The notes beneath the pieces are model-generated. The model saw only the letters and a program-made list of their open reading frames with translations. It had not been told where the DNA came from and ran no database searches. The position numbers and the translations under genes are program-made. 64,000 bases of DNA from Deefgea piscis (lineage in GTDB: Bacteria > Pseudomonadota > Gammaproteobacteria > Burkholderiales > Chitinibacteraceae), in assembly GCF_019665785.1 (NCBI RefSeq), contig NZ_CP081149.1, forward strand, positions 2,604,001 to 2,668,000, written 5' to 3'. This document shows, piece after piece, positions 18,756 through 27,491 of the stretch. Positions within the stretch are counted from its first letter, which is position 1; every line of letters begins with the position of its first letter.

Positions 18756-20033
18756 GTGAAAACTCTCATTTACCTCAGTTTTTTAATATTCTGTGCCGCC
18801 ACCGCGAGTGCAGAAGAAAATCAACCCGACCTTAATCTTGACGAGAAAGACCTCAGCTCTGCCGATATATTCAGTGTAAGTGGCTTTTATACCTTGGGTA
18901 TCAATCACAATGACAGCCAAAGTCAATATATTCGCGACCTTTCGCAGTCAAGAACCAATCACAGCCAGACATCGGCCCGAACCGATAGCCGAGTCGGTGT
19001 ACAACTACTTGCCGATTTCACACCACAATGGAGCGCGGCTCTGCAAGTTACAGCACGTGAAGGCGTTGACTATGCCAATGGAGATGCCGTCGATTGGGCT
19101 TTTTTGCGCTATCGTCCCAATGAAAACTGGAGCCTGCGTGTCGGCCGACTCAGCGTAGACATGTTTATGCTGTCTGATTTTCGCAACGTGGGCTACACCT
19201 ATCCTTGGGTGCGGCCAGTGCAAGATTTTTATGGCTTAATCCCATTTTTTCAATACAACGGTGCCGACCTGCAATTTCGTCAACAATTAGGCGATGGCGA
19301 GCTCAAACTCAAAGGAAATCTAGGTCGAATTAGTTCAACACTACGCAGTGGTGTGGGTGATTTTCGAGTTCATGGTGATGACTTAGCCAGTGCTTCATTC
19401 GAATGGAGCGATGAGCGCTTTCATCTACGTGCCTCGGTCGGACAAATGAATTTGCAGGGCAAAGTGCCAGGCAGTGATTTACTGTCTAGTGGCCTAGGCC
19501 AACTTAGCCCATTTTGGCCCAGTGCCGCGCAAATTCAGCACGATTTAAAAATTAAAGGGCGGCTTAAGTTTTTATTACTGGGGGCCAGTTATGACAATGG
19601 CCCTTGGTGGTTCCAAGGCGAATGGGGCCGTATGCAATCGGAAGCAGCAATTTATGGGCATATGGAGGGTGCTTATCTGAGCGCAGCTTATCGCATTGAT
19701 GCTTTTCAACCCTATATCACACTTAGCCAAGCCAAATCGAAAAATGCGCCTTATCGTGCACCATTACCTCAAGGGCCATTACCCCCGCAGTTAGCAATGG
19801 CAAGTCAAAATTTAGCTGCGGGTACCAACCAATTTCTGAATAGTTTATACACCGATCAACAGACTTACTCGATTGGTATTCGCTGGGATTTTCACCCCAG
19901 AATGGCACTCAAATTTCAATACGACCGAATTCACGCGGCCGATGGTGGTAAAGGCTTATGGGATAATGGCAATGCTCAGCCAGGGCGATTAAAAGCCAAT
20001 GTCTTTAGCCTTTCATTTGACGGTTTATTTTAG
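18756..20033 (+). CDS. Outer-membrane porin-like protein
   Basis: A 425-residue protein with a signal peptide (LIYLSFLIFCAATASA) and alternating beta-strand character through to a C-terminal aromatic residue (SLSFDGLF), the usual ending of outer-membrane barrels. Residues 95-160 (PQWSAALQVTAREG, NWSLRVGRLSVDMFM) resemble porins of the phosphate- or maltoporin-like types, but I cannot name the substrate. It starts with GTG. It is the first gene of a three-gene operon with a small binding protein (6 bases downstream) and a diguanylate cyclase, suggesting that the three act on one signal. Confidence 0.75.
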   Translation: MKTLIYLSFLIFCAATASAEENQPDLNLDEKDLSSADIFSVSGFYTLGINHNDSQSQYIRDLSQSRTNHSQTSARTDSRVGVQLLADFTPQWSAALQVTAREGVDYANGDAVDWAFLRYRPNENWSLRVGRLSVDMFMLSDFRNVGYTYPWVRPVQDFYGLIPFFQYNGADLQFRQQLGDGELKLKGNLGRISSTLRSGVGDFRVHGDDLASASFEWSDERFHLRASVGQMNLQGKVPGSDLLSSGLGQLSPFWPSAAQIQHDLKIKGRLKFLLLGASYDNGPWWFQGEWGRMQSEAAIYGHMEGAYLSAAYRIDAFQPYITLSQAKSKNAPYRAPLPQGPLPPQLAMASQNLAAGTNQFLNSLYTDQQTYSIGIRWDFHPRMALKFQYDRIHAADGGKGLWDNGNAQPGRLKANVFSLSFDGLF

Positions 20034-20039
20034 GCCGAC

Positions 20040-20456
20040 ATGATGAAAAATAGCCTACTCATCACACTGATGGCCCTGTGTATAAATTCAGCCAACGCAG
20101 AACTTTGGGTGATTACCCATCAGCAAAGTAACGTTTCAACCTTAACCCCTCAACAAGTCAGTGACGTCTATTTAGGCCGACTACTGGGCAACAACACGCC
20201 ATTACAGCCCATTGAAATTAATTCAGATGAATTGCGACGCCGTTTTTACTTTGCGCTCACTGGCAAACCTTTAGTTAAAATTGATGCATATTGGGCTAGA
20301 CTGCAATTTGCCGGTCAACAAAAACCGCCACGGCGGCTGGCTGATCAAACTTCAGTCATAAAAAGCATTAGCCTCAATCAAAATCAAATCGGATTTATCG
20401 AGGCCAATAGCTTACCCAGCAATAGTGGGGTAAAAGTCGTTCTTAAACTGGAATAA
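20040..20456 (+). CDS. Small periplasmic phosphate-binding-protein-like (PBP-like) protein
   Basis: A 138-residue exported protein: signal peptide ending SANA, then one PBP-like domain similar to the N-terminal lobe of PstS-type proteins. Typical pieces are TPQQVSDVYLGR, RRRFYFALTGK and AYWARLQFAGQQKPP. At this size it lacks the second lobe of a full transport binding protein and no ABC transporter is nearby, so a sensory role is more plausible than uptake. It lies between the porin gene and the diguanylate cyclase gene, 6 and 8 bases apart. A second ATG follows directly after the first. Confidence 0.78.
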   Translation: MMKNSLLITLMALCINSANAELWVITHQQSNVSTLTPQQVSDVYLGRLLGNNTPLQPIEINSDELRRRFYFALTGKPLVKIDAYWARLQFAGQQKPPRRLADQTSVIKSISLNQNQIGFIEANSLPSNSGVKVVLKLE

Positions 20457-20464
20457 GAATAAAT

Positions 20465-22078
20465 ATGGCTTTTCGACAAACCATCCATTACAAACTTTCA
20501 GTGACTATTGCGCTGTGTGCGATTTTAGTGGCCTCAATTTCTTCTTTTATTGTGTATCAACTCAATTACGCCAGCGAAATCAAACACAGTTATTCAGACA
20601 TCAAAAACCTAATGGCGGCGGTTGAAAAAACCGCCGCCGTTGCTGCTTTTAGCGGCAATCAACAAATCGCCAATGATGTCGTTAATAGCTTGATTCTCAA
20701 CCCATTAATTCGGCACGCCACAATCAATGGTCACAATCACTTACTCATTAGCGCCGGAAAAAAATCTAACGATGTCGAATTAAAACTACCGCTGTACGAG
20801 CCGTTAGATGAGCGCAGTATTGCCGGATATATCACCATAGAAATCAACACTTCTGAAATGAATCTCCGTGCCAAAACACGGTCAATCGATACAGCAATTT
20901 CCTTATTTATCCTGTCTTTATTAATTGGCTTAGTGGTTTATATTGTCGTTTTTTTTAAGCTCAGCCGGCCTCTTACCCAGCTATCGAGTCGATTACAAAC
21001 CATCCAACCCGCTACCGATGATCGATTACCCAAATTAAACGACAAAGCCTATGATGAACTTACTCAATTAACGCAACACATTAACTATCTGCTCAATATG
21101 GTGAGCGAGGTGATTCATGCCGAACGTGAACTGCGCTTGCAAATTACCAAGCTTGAGCAGCAATTTAGGGGCATTTTTGAAAGTGCCAATGTCGGCATTG
21201 GTCTACTGGACGAATCAGGTCGGCTCATCTTAGCCAACCCAGCGTTTGCCAAACTACTTGGCGAAACCATTTATGCCCAAGCACAACAAAGTGGCCAATG
21301 GATTGATCGATTATTTGCCCAGCCGTATCGACTTTGGGGGCAAATCTACGCCAGCCTCGAGCGCAATCAAGCGACAACTAACGATTTGCAAACCTGCAAT
21401 GATTGGCTACACGTGATTATTTCGGCCAGCTATAACGACGAACAGATCCCTTATTACCAATGCTTAATTTATGACATCAGCGATCGAAAAAAACGCGAAG
21501 AACAAATGCGGCGTAGCGCCGACTATGACCACCTCACTGGTTTGCATAATCGCCATTCCAGCGAAAAAATCTTAGCGCATTTACTCAGCAACACCATTGC
21601 CAGTAAAAATCAGCTAGCAATTTTTATGATTGACTTAGACCGATTCAAATACATCAATGACACGTATGGGCATGAAGCCGGCGATAAAGTGCTGCAAGAA
21701 AGCGCCAGCCGTATGAAACAGCACTTTACCCGTGAAGAAGATTTAATTGCCCGTTTAGGTGGCGATGAATTTATGATTGTGGCTTATTTTGAAGATGCAG
21801 CTCAACTCACGATCATGGTGCAGGCGCTGATTGACAGCATTAATCGGCCAATTGAAATCAGCAACAAGTGCTTTGATCGGGTTGGCGCCAGCATTGGCAT
21901 CGCATTAGCGCCTCAGCATGGCACTAGCAGCAATATGCTAATCAACAAAGCCGATCAAGCCATGTATCAAGTTAAGCGCTCAGGCCGTAATGGCTATTGT
22001 ATTTACGGCAACCCACATTGCTTAACCCCACAACTTCCCTCACAGCATATCAACCCTTCTTTAGACCATGAGTCTTAG
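20465..22078 (+). CDS. Membrane diguanylate cyclase with periplasmic sensor, HAMP, PAS and GGDEF
   Basis: A 537-residue inner-membrane protein. TM1 about 14-32, periplasmic sensor 33-143 (CHASE8-like by position and by the AAVAAFSGNQQIANDVV stretch), TM2 about 144-164, HAMP about 165-220, PAS about 232-345, GGDEF 355-515. The active site RLGGDEF (432-436) is intact, and an inhibitory I-site RxxD (REED, 423-426) sits the canonical five residues before it. It should make cyclic-di-GMP with product inhibition. The topology resembles YfiN/TpbB, where a periplasmic partner controls the cyclase; here the adjacent PBP-like protein is the obvious candidate partner (inference). Confidence 0.9.
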   Translation: MAFRQTIHYKLSVTIALCAILVASISSFIVYQLNYASEIKHSYSDIKNLMAAVEKTAAVAAFSGNQQIANDVVNSLILNPLIRHATINGHNHLLISAGKKSNDVELKLPLYEPLDERSIAGYITIEINTSEMNLRAKTRSIDTAISLFILSLLIGLVVYIVVFFKLSRPLTQLSSRLQTIQPATDDRLPKLNDKAYDELTQLTQHINYLLNMVSEVIHAERELRLQITKLEQQFRGIFESANVGIGLLDESGRLILANPAFAKLLGETIYAQAQQSGQWIDRLFAQPYRLWGQIYASLERNQATTNDLQTCNDWLHVIISASYNDEQIPYYQCLIYDISDRKKREEQMRRSADYDHLTGLHNRHSSEKILAHLLSNTIASKNQLAIFMIDLDRFKYINDTYGHEAGDKVLQESASRMKQHFTREEDLIARLGGDEFMIVAYFEDAAQLTIMVQALIDSINRPIEISNKCFDRVGASIGIALAPQHGTSSNMLINKADQAMYQVKRSGRNGYCIYGNPHCLTPQLPSQHINPSLDHES

Positions 22079-22203
22079 TCCCCATTCAATCCCAAGGCAG
22101 TAGCTAGGCCAATGTATTTTGTGACGATCGCCGCTTAAACCGTTAAAATACAGGGTTTGTTTCGCCATGAATGCATGGCATGCTCGCTTAATGGAAATAC
22201 GCT

Positions 22204-23100
22204 GTGAACCCGCAATTGCTTGATTTGCTCAATGGTCAAGAATCAGACTACCCGCATCATTTGGCACAACTACACCCGCATTTACACGACTTGATTGCTG
22301 CGGCATCGGGTAGCGAAGAATTTGAAGACTATTTGCGCTCTTTGCTCATTGATCAACGCGGCAATCGCCAAGGATTTTCTGCTGTTGTGATTTCGGAAAT
22401 CTTTCGGCTAATTCAAGCTTGTGAGCAAAAAAAACAAGGGTTTAGCGACTCAGCAGCACCAGACGTGTGGGAGCATGTCAAACAAGCCCGCAATCACTTA
22501 AACGCCTGCGGCATTGCTTTTAATTTAGAGAGCTTCTTTGCTGCAGCTGAGCGCGGTGAAACGTTAAAGCTAGTGCTGTTTTTAAAAGCCGGCATGAAAA
22601 TCGACGCGCGCGATCACTACCGAAAAACGCCACTCATTTGGGCGTCATCGTTTGGCCATCTTGCTTGTGTTGGCCTACTACTGGCCAATCAAGCCCAAAC
22701 CGATCTGGCCGATAGCGGCGGCTATACCGCAATCCATTGGGCCGCAGCCAATGGTCACGCCGAAGTGATTCGCCTCTTACTCGAGCATGGCGCCAACGCC
22801 AACCTTGCTAGCCACGCTGGAAAAACCCCACTCATTCAAGCGGCAGCCCGCGGGCAGCGCGATGCTTTAATGCAATTGATGGACGCTGGCGTTGCGCTCA
22901 ACACCCAAGATGCCGAAGGAAACACAGCGCTGCACAAGGCCATTGAGCAAGGGTATGTGCACGTATCTCAGGCATTAATTCACCATCATGCAGATACCCA
23001 CCTATTAAATCGAGAACAATGCAGTGCTTTTGATTTAGCCACGCGCCACCCCAATCAGGCCATCCGGCAATTGCTTAAACAACAGCCGATCTCGGCTTAA
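22204..23100 (+). CDS. Ankyrin-repeat protein
   Basis: A 298-residue cytoplasmic protein with a GTG start. The first ~110 residues are unrecognised. From about 115 onward there are five to six ankyrin repeats, seen in the recurring pattern KTPLIWASSFGH, YTAIHWAAANGHAEVIRLLL, KTPLIQAAARGQ and NTALHKAIEQGY. Ankyrin repeats mediate protein-protein contacts; the partner is unknown. It lies 125 bases after the diguanylate cyclase gene, and that gap has a small palindrome (GCCATGAATGCATGGC), so it probably has its own promoter. Confidence 0.88.
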   Translation: MNPQLLDLLNGQESDYPHHLAQLHPHLHDLIAAASGSEEFEDYLRSLLIDQRGNRQGFSAVVISEIFRLIQACEQKKQGFSDSAAPDVWEHVKQARNHLNACGIAFNLESFFAAAERGETLKLVLFLKAGMKIDARDHYRKTPLIWASSFGHLACVGLLLANQAQTDLADSGGYTAIHWAAANGHAEVIRLLLEHGANANLASHAGKTPLIQAAARGQRDALMQLMDAGVALNTQDAEGNTALHKAIEQGYVHVSQALIHHHADTHLLNREQCSAFDLATRHPNQAIRQLLKQQPISA

Positions 23101-23136
23101 ACTCAAATACAGTTCACTTAACGGCAAGCCCTGAAA

Positions 23137-23214
23137 ACCTAACGCAGCGGCGAAGAGGCGCGGAGGAAATTCAGGGTTTTTCGATTGATTTTCTCTGTAC
23201 CTTTGCGTCAAAAG
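23137..23214. repeat. Degenerate copy of the 4.5-kb inverted-repeat element
   Basis: Left arm AACGCAGCGGCGAAGAGGCG and right arm TTTGCGTCAAAAG resemble the arms at 4486-4636, where the right arm also runs into TGCGTCAAAAG. The internal 11-bp array is absent. This and the hairpin below are the only structures I see in the 320 bases between the ankyrin and thioesterase genes. Confidence 0.4.
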
Positions 23215-23242
23215 CGACACCAGCAATGAAGTAGAGGAAAAA

Positions 23243-23275
23243 AATGCCGCTCACTTGACTTAAGTGAACGGCATT
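23243..23275. terminator. Hairpin, possible terminator
   Basis: AATGCCG-c-TCACTT / AAGTGA-a-CGGCATT around a 5-base loop: a 14-base stem with one mismatch. No strong T-run follows, so termination is only likely. Confidence 0.45.
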
Positions 23276-23421
23276 ACGGCTTAGACTCTTTACGTTTAGC
23301 CCGCGTCTGCTTTACGCAGCGCAGCCATCGCATGACGATGTGGCGCGTTTCATGCCTTGTTTCAAGCAAAAAATCGCACCGATTTGATGGCAAAAACAAT
23401 GTTAAATGCCTAAAACACGCC

Positions 23422-23877
23422 TTATTTTTTCAATAAGCGCACTTCGCGACGTGCTTTGGCTTGTTCCCAGCGCGTCATCGCTTCATCATCGGCCGGAGTT
23501 AAAGGCTCGATCGCCAGCGATTGCCCCTCGGCATTCATTGCCACCATCGTAAAATAGCAACTATTGGTATGGCGCTCGGTCTGCTCGCAAATGTTTTCTG
23601 CCACCACCCGAATGCCAATTTCCATCGAAGTTCGACCGGTGTAGTTCACACTGGCTAAAAAATGCACTAACTCACCGACATAAATCGGCTGTTTAAAAAT
23701 CACCTGATCCACCGACAAAGTCACCGCATACGCACCAGCGTAGCGACTGGCACACACATAAGCGACTTGATCGAGCTGCTTTAATAAAGCACCACCGTGC
23801 ACCTTGCCCGAAAAATTAGCCATATCAGGCGTCATTAACACCGTCATGCTGATTTGATGCTTTGGACCGTCATGCAT
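23422..23877 (-). CDS. Acyl-CoA thioesterase (hotdog fold, YciA-like)
   Basis: A 151-residue hotdog-fold protein of the acyl-CoA hydrolase group (4HBT). Typical parts are NFSGKVHGGALLKQLDQVAYVCASRYAG at about 21-48 and VTLSVDQVIFKQPIYVGELV after it, including the conserved H-G-G and the acidic residue on the following helix. It hydrolyses acyl-CoA; chain-length preference cannot be read. The ATG at 23877 has GAGG 8 bases upstream, better placed than the TTG two codons earlier. Confidence 0.9.
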   Translation of the reverse strand: MHDGPKHQISMTVLMTPDMANFSGKVHGGALLKQLDQVAYVCASRYAGAYAVTLSVDQVIFKQPIYVGELVHFLASVNYTGRTSMEIGIRVVAENICEQTERHTNSCYFTMVAMNAEGQSLAIEPLTPADDEAMTRWEQAKARREVRLLKK

Positions 23878-24015
23878 AATCAAAACCTCAAGGTATATAC
23901 CGCCAGCTTAACATCGAAAAACTAACGAGCGTTATACCCCATAAAACCGAGGGATTAAATCATGAACAAAAAGCAACATGCATTGGTATTCATGCACGTA
24001 TATTGCGATATACAT

Positions 24016-24059
24016 AAAAAACGGCGCGCTTTTGTCTATGCAAAAGCAGCGCCGTTTTT
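24016..24059 (-). terminator. Terminator after lipA
   Basis: AAAAACGGCGC and GCTTTTG pair with CAAAAGC and GCGCCGTTTTT around a small loop. A-run and T-run are present on both sides, so it can stop transcription leaving lipA on the minus strand. Confidence 0.85.
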
Positions 24060-24094
24060 AAACTCAATCATATTTCAAGACCGTTTAAAGGTTG

Positions 24095-25087
24095 TTAAAC
24101 CCCTGCACCATGCGCTTGCTGATCGGCGTGGTAGCTAGAACGAACCATTGCGCCTACTGCCGCATGCTTAAAGCCCAGTTCATAAGCGTGTTTTTCAAAG
24201 ACTTTGAATTGATCTGGATGCACATAACGCAGCACCGGCAAATGGCCGTTCGATGGTTGCAGATACTGACCGATGGTGATCATATCAATATCATGCGCGC
24301 GCATATCGGCCATCACTTGGAATACTTCTTCATCGGTCTCACCTAAGCCGACCATAATGCCTGATTTGGTACTAACGGCTGGATACAGACGTTTAAATTC
24401 TTTGAGCAAATCTAATGAGTGCTGGTAATCCGAACCCGGGCGCGCTTGCTTATACAGGCGCGGTGCAGTTTCTAAATTATGATTCATCACATCCGGTAAA
24501 GCGTCTTTGAATGTTTCTAGCGCCAATTCGACACGACCACGAAAATCTGGAACCAGCACTTCGATTTGCGTTTCTGGGCTCAATTGACGGGTGGTTTGAA
24601 TGCACTCAGCAAAATGCGCTGCGCCACCGTCGCGTAAATCATCCCGATCGACCGAGGTAATGACCACGTATTTGAGCTTTAGCGCGGCAATCGTTTCGCC
24701 CAAATGGCGCGGTTCGTTCTCATCGAGCGGATTCGGCCGACCATGGCCCACATCACAGAACGGGCAGCGCCGCGTACAGATGTCGCCCATAATCATAAAG
24801 GTAGCGGTACCCTTACCAAAACATTCACCAATATTCGGGCACGTCGCTTCTTCACAAACGGTATGCAGTTTTTGCTCACGCAAAATCTGTTTGATCTCAT
24901 AAAAGCGGCTGTTATGGCTAGCCGCTTGCACACGAATCCATTCGGGCTTTTTGATTTTGGTTTCAAGCTGAACGATTTTAATCGGAATACGGGCGGTTTT
25001 TGCTTCGCCTTTTAACTTAACACCGATTTCTTTACTTGCCGGTTTGCTGATGGGCGCGCTGGCCCCTTCTTTGGTTTGATCTGTCAT
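24095..25087 (-). CDS. lipA: Lipoyl synthase
   Basis: Radical SAM enzyme of 330 residues that inserts two sulfurs into protein-bound octanoyl groups. Both iron-sulfur motifs are complete: the auxiliary-cluster set CX4CX5C ([12 protein letters not shown]) and the radical SAM set CX3CX2C (CTRRCPFC). [16 protein letters not shown] and the C-terminal MVRSSYHAD are also typical. The ~50-residue N-terminal extension is Lys-rich. It is the last gene of an operon (aminotransferase, DUF493, lipB, lipA), an arrangement related to ybeD-lipB-lipA in E. coli. Confidence 0.98.
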   Translation of the reverse strand: MTDQTKEGASAPISKPASKEIGVKLKGEAKTARIPIKIVQLETKIKKPEWIRVQAASHNSRFYEIKQILREQKLHTVCEEATCPNIGECFGKGTATFMIMGDICTRRCPFCDVGHGRPNPLDENEPRHLGETIAALKLKYVVITSVDRDDLRDGGAAHFAECIQTTRQLSPETQIEVLVPDFRGRVELALETFKDALPDVMNHNLETAPRLYKQARPGSDYQHSLDLLKEFKRLYPAVSTKSGIMVGLGETDEEVFQVMADMRAHDIDMITIGQYLQPSNGHLPVLRYVHPDQFKVFEKHAYELGFKHAAVGAMVRSSYHADQQAHGAGV

Positions 25088-25109
25088 ATCGTCCGAATTA
25101 CCATACTTT

Positions 25110-25754
25110 TTATGTGGGTAATTGCTTGATTTGTTGAAGAATTTTGTCGGCCATTTTACCGAACAAATCTGCGGGTGTCTTGTTTATCCCCATATCGAGC
25201 ATGCGCGTGACTTGCAGGCCTTGATAACCACATGGATTAATTTGCTGAAATGGTGCCAAATCCATGCTGACATTCAATGCCAAGCCATGATAACAACAGC
25301 CATTTTTAATCCGTAAGCCCAAACTGGCAATTTTAGCTTCAAAATCAAAGCCCTCACGATGCAGCATCACATACACGCCCGGCGCATCCACTTTGCCATA
25401 GGCGGTAATGCCCTCATCAGCTAAAACCGCAATCACGCTGTTTTCGAGCAAGCGCACCAAGTCGCGCACGCCCAATTTATGCCGGCGTAAATCGAGCAAT
25501 AAATACGCAATCAGCTGCCCGGGGCCATGATAAGTCACCTGTCCACCGCGATCGATCTGCACAATCGGAATCGCGCTTTGGCTCAAAATATGCTCCGGTT
25601 TACCCGCCAAACCTTGGGTAAATACCGGCGGATGCTCAAGTAGCCACAGCTCATCTGGCGTGGTGGCATCCCGTTGACTGGTAAATGCTTGCATCGCCTC
25701 AAAGGTGGGCAAATAATCGACTTGCCCTAACTGTTTTACAATCAAATCTGGCAC
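25110..25754 (-). CDS. lipB: Octanoyltransferase
   Basis: A 214-residue enzyme that moves octanoate from acyl carrier protein to lipoate-dependent enzyme domains. The motifs [13 protein letters not shown], the catalytic lysine in KIASLGLR and the catalytic cysteine in NPCGYQG are present. The start codon is GTG directly following the stop of the DUF493 gene with no spacer, so translation is likely coupled. lipA follows after 22 bases and uses its product. Confidence 0.97.
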   Translation of the reverse strand: MPDLIVKQLGQVDYLPTFEAMQAFTSQRDATTPDELWLLEHPPVFTQGLAGKPEHILSQSAIPIVQIDRGGQVTYHGPGQLIAYLLLDLRRHKLGVRDLVRLLENSVIAVLADEGITAYGKVDAPGVYVMLHREGFDFEAKIASLGLRIKNGCCYHGLALNVSMDLAPFQQINPCGYQGLQVTRMLDMGINKTPADLFGKMADKILQQIKQLPT

Positions 25755-26054
25755 TTAAAGCACCATACGAACCATATGATGCGCGCGTAAAGCGGCGTCA
25801 AGCGCGTGCACTTGCTCGACATTTTCAAAGGTAATCATCAACGTTAAAGCATGGTAATTACCACTGGTGGAAGCGCGGTGTTCGATTTTGTCTTCAACAA
25901 AATCGGCGATTAATCCTTGCGTGACTTGGACAATTTCTTTCACAAATTCAGCATGGCTAATGCTTTTATGACTCACCACTTTTACCGGAATTAAGACTGG
26001 AAACGTAACTAAATCTTCCAGCTTCTGACTCGGTATATCTGTAAAACCAACCAT
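25755..26054 (-). CDS. ybeD: DUF493 (YbeD) family protein
   Basis: A 99-residue protein of the YbeD/DUF493 family, an ACT-like ferredoxin fold. Characteristic stretches are LVTFPVLIPVKVV, a middle ASTSGNYHALTLMITFE and the end VRMVL. It is usually linked to lipB, as here, and its role is not established. Spacing is 5 bases to the upstream aminotransferase gene and zero to lipB. Confidence 0.92.
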   Translation of the reverse strand: MVGFTDIPSQKLEDLVTFPVLIPVKVVSHKSISHAEFVKEIVQVTQGLIADFVEDKIEHRASTSGNYHALTLMITFENVEQVHALDAALRAHHMVRMVL

Positions 26055-26059
26055 TATGC

Positions 26060-26935
26060 TTACTCCTGTCCACGGTGCATTACCGTCATTTTAAAATTTT
26101 GATACAAACCATACATTGTTTTATATATGGGGCCGACTTGGCCATTTCCTACTGCTTGTCCATCTAAGTTCACAATGGCGAGGATTTCTTTGGATGAAGA
26201 CGTCAACCAGACCTCATCAGCATCGCGCAACATCTGCTCCGTGACCGGCTCGAGCTTAAGTGGTAAATCATGCTGCTGAGCCAGCTCTAAAATCACGTCA
26301 TAAGTAATCCCTGTGAGCATTAAATTGGACGGGGCTGGCGTATAAATCACGCCGTCTTTAACGATAAAAATATTGCTCGCGGCCCCCTCAGTGAGTACAC
26401 CATCACGTAATAAAATCGCCTCGGCAACGCCCTCATCCACTGCTTGTTGCTTGACAAGCACATTGGCCAATAAAGAAATGGCCTTAATATTACAGCGCAG
26501 CCAGCGAACATCATTGCAAGTGATGGCACTCACGCCACACTCAACGGCCTGCGCCGGTGGCGGTTCAAGCTCATCGGCAAACATCAACACCGTGGGGGTG
26601 GCGTGCTCAGGAAAAGCATGCTGGCGCGGATAGGCTGGGCCACGCGAAACTTGCAAATAAATCGATTGATCGACAAAGGTTTGCGCTTGAATCAGGGCTT
26701 GAATATGCTCGCGCCACGTTTGCATCGAATACGGATTTTCAATTCGAACTTGGGCTAAATTATTGGCTAGCCGCGCCAAATGCTCATCCAAGCGAAATGC
26801 AATCCGCTGATAAACCGGAATCATTTCATAAACGCCATCACCAAATAAAAATCCACGATCCATGACCGAGATTTTTAACTCCGCCAGCGGCGAAAACTGA
26901 CCATTTAAAAACGCAATTTTATGAGGTATTTGCAT
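26060..26935 (-). CDS. D-amino acid aminotransferase (class IV PLP enzyme)
   Basis: A 291-residue fold type IV aminotransferase. The N-terminal region FLNGQFSPLAELKISVMDRGFLFGDGVYE, the PLP lysine within CNIKAISLLANVL, and EAILLRDGVLTEGAASNIF match D-alanine aminotransferase and relatives (branched-chain aminotransferase and aminodeoxychorismate lyase share the fold). The conserved segment at the start favours D-amino acid use. The ATG at 26935 has AGGAT upstream and gives the usual N-terminus. It heads the lip operon; in many proteobacteria a penicillin-binding protein (dacA) occupies a nearby position. Confidence 0.88.
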   Translation of the reverse strand: MQIPHKIAFLNGQFSPLAELKISVMDRGFLFGDGVYEMIPVYQRIAFRLDEHLARLANNLAQVRIENPYSMQTWREHIQALIQAQTFVDQSIYLQVSRGPAYPRQHAFPEHATPTVLMFADELEPPPAQAVECGVSAITCNDVRWLRCNIKAISLLANVLVKQQAVDEGVAEAILLRDGVLTEGAASNIFIVKDGVIYTPAPSNLMLTGITYDVILELAQQHDLPLKLEPVTEQMLRDADEVWLTSSSKEILAIVNLDGQAVGNGQVGPIYKTMYGLYQNFKMTVMHRGQE

Positions 26936-27074
26936 GGCAGATCCTATCAAATAAAGCGCCTTTACGACACTGCGTCGCAATGTGGCGCAATTGCTTCGCA
27001 AGGGCTTGGAGAGATTTGTATTCTCAGTCTATACTCAGCGGTATTTTCAAACAAACGTTTCATAAGGTGGATCC

Positions 27075-27341
27075 ATGAGCGACTTAGCAGCCCGTTTCAA
27101 AACCGCACAAGATGAAGTAGTGAATCTCAATGATGCACCCGACGTTCAAACCAAGCTACGCCTTTATGCACTGTACAAACAAGGTAGCGAAGGCGACGTG
27201 AGTGGCGATCGCCCTTCTGCGATTCAATTTGTTGCGCAAGCTAAATACGATGCCTGGGCCAAATTAATTGGCACCAGCACTGACAGCGCAATGGAGACGT
27301 ATATTGCGCTAGTTGAAGATTTAAAAGCCAAAGACGAATAA
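27075..27341 (+). CDS. Acyl-CoA-binding protein
   Basis: An 88-residue ACBP: a four-helix bundle that binds medium- and long-chain acyl-CoA. Signatures LRLYALYKQGSEGDV and YDAWAKLIGTS are clear. ACBPs are universal in eukaryotes but occur only in some bacteria, mainly proteobacteria. The start ATG has AAGGTGG upstream. The gene is single and divergent from the lip operon. Confidence 0.95.
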   Translation: MSDLAARFKTAQDEVVNLNDAPDVQTKLRLYALYKQGSEGDVSGDRPSAIQFVAQAKYDAWAKLIGTSTDSAMETYIALVEDLKAKDE

Positions 27342-27424
27342 ACCCCTAGAGGGTATTAACTAAGGCGGTTGACGTTTGCTTTGCCAACCGCGCTTATGCA
27401 TCATTTGGCCGAAGGCAAAACTCG

Positions 27425-27457
27425 AAGCGCTGGCGTAGTCATTTTACGCCAGCGCTT
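27425..27457. terminator. Perfect 13-bp hairpin between convergent genes
   Basis: AAGCGCTGGCGTA / TACGCCAGCGCTT with a 7-base loop. No long T-run follows on either strand, but its position between the convergent ACBP and GGDEF-EAL genes suggests a terminator. A weaker hairpin (CGGTTG / CAACCG) lies at about 27365-27390. Confidence 0.6.
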
Positions 27458-27491
27458 TGCAATGCAGCATCAAGCCAAAAGCCAGCAAACC

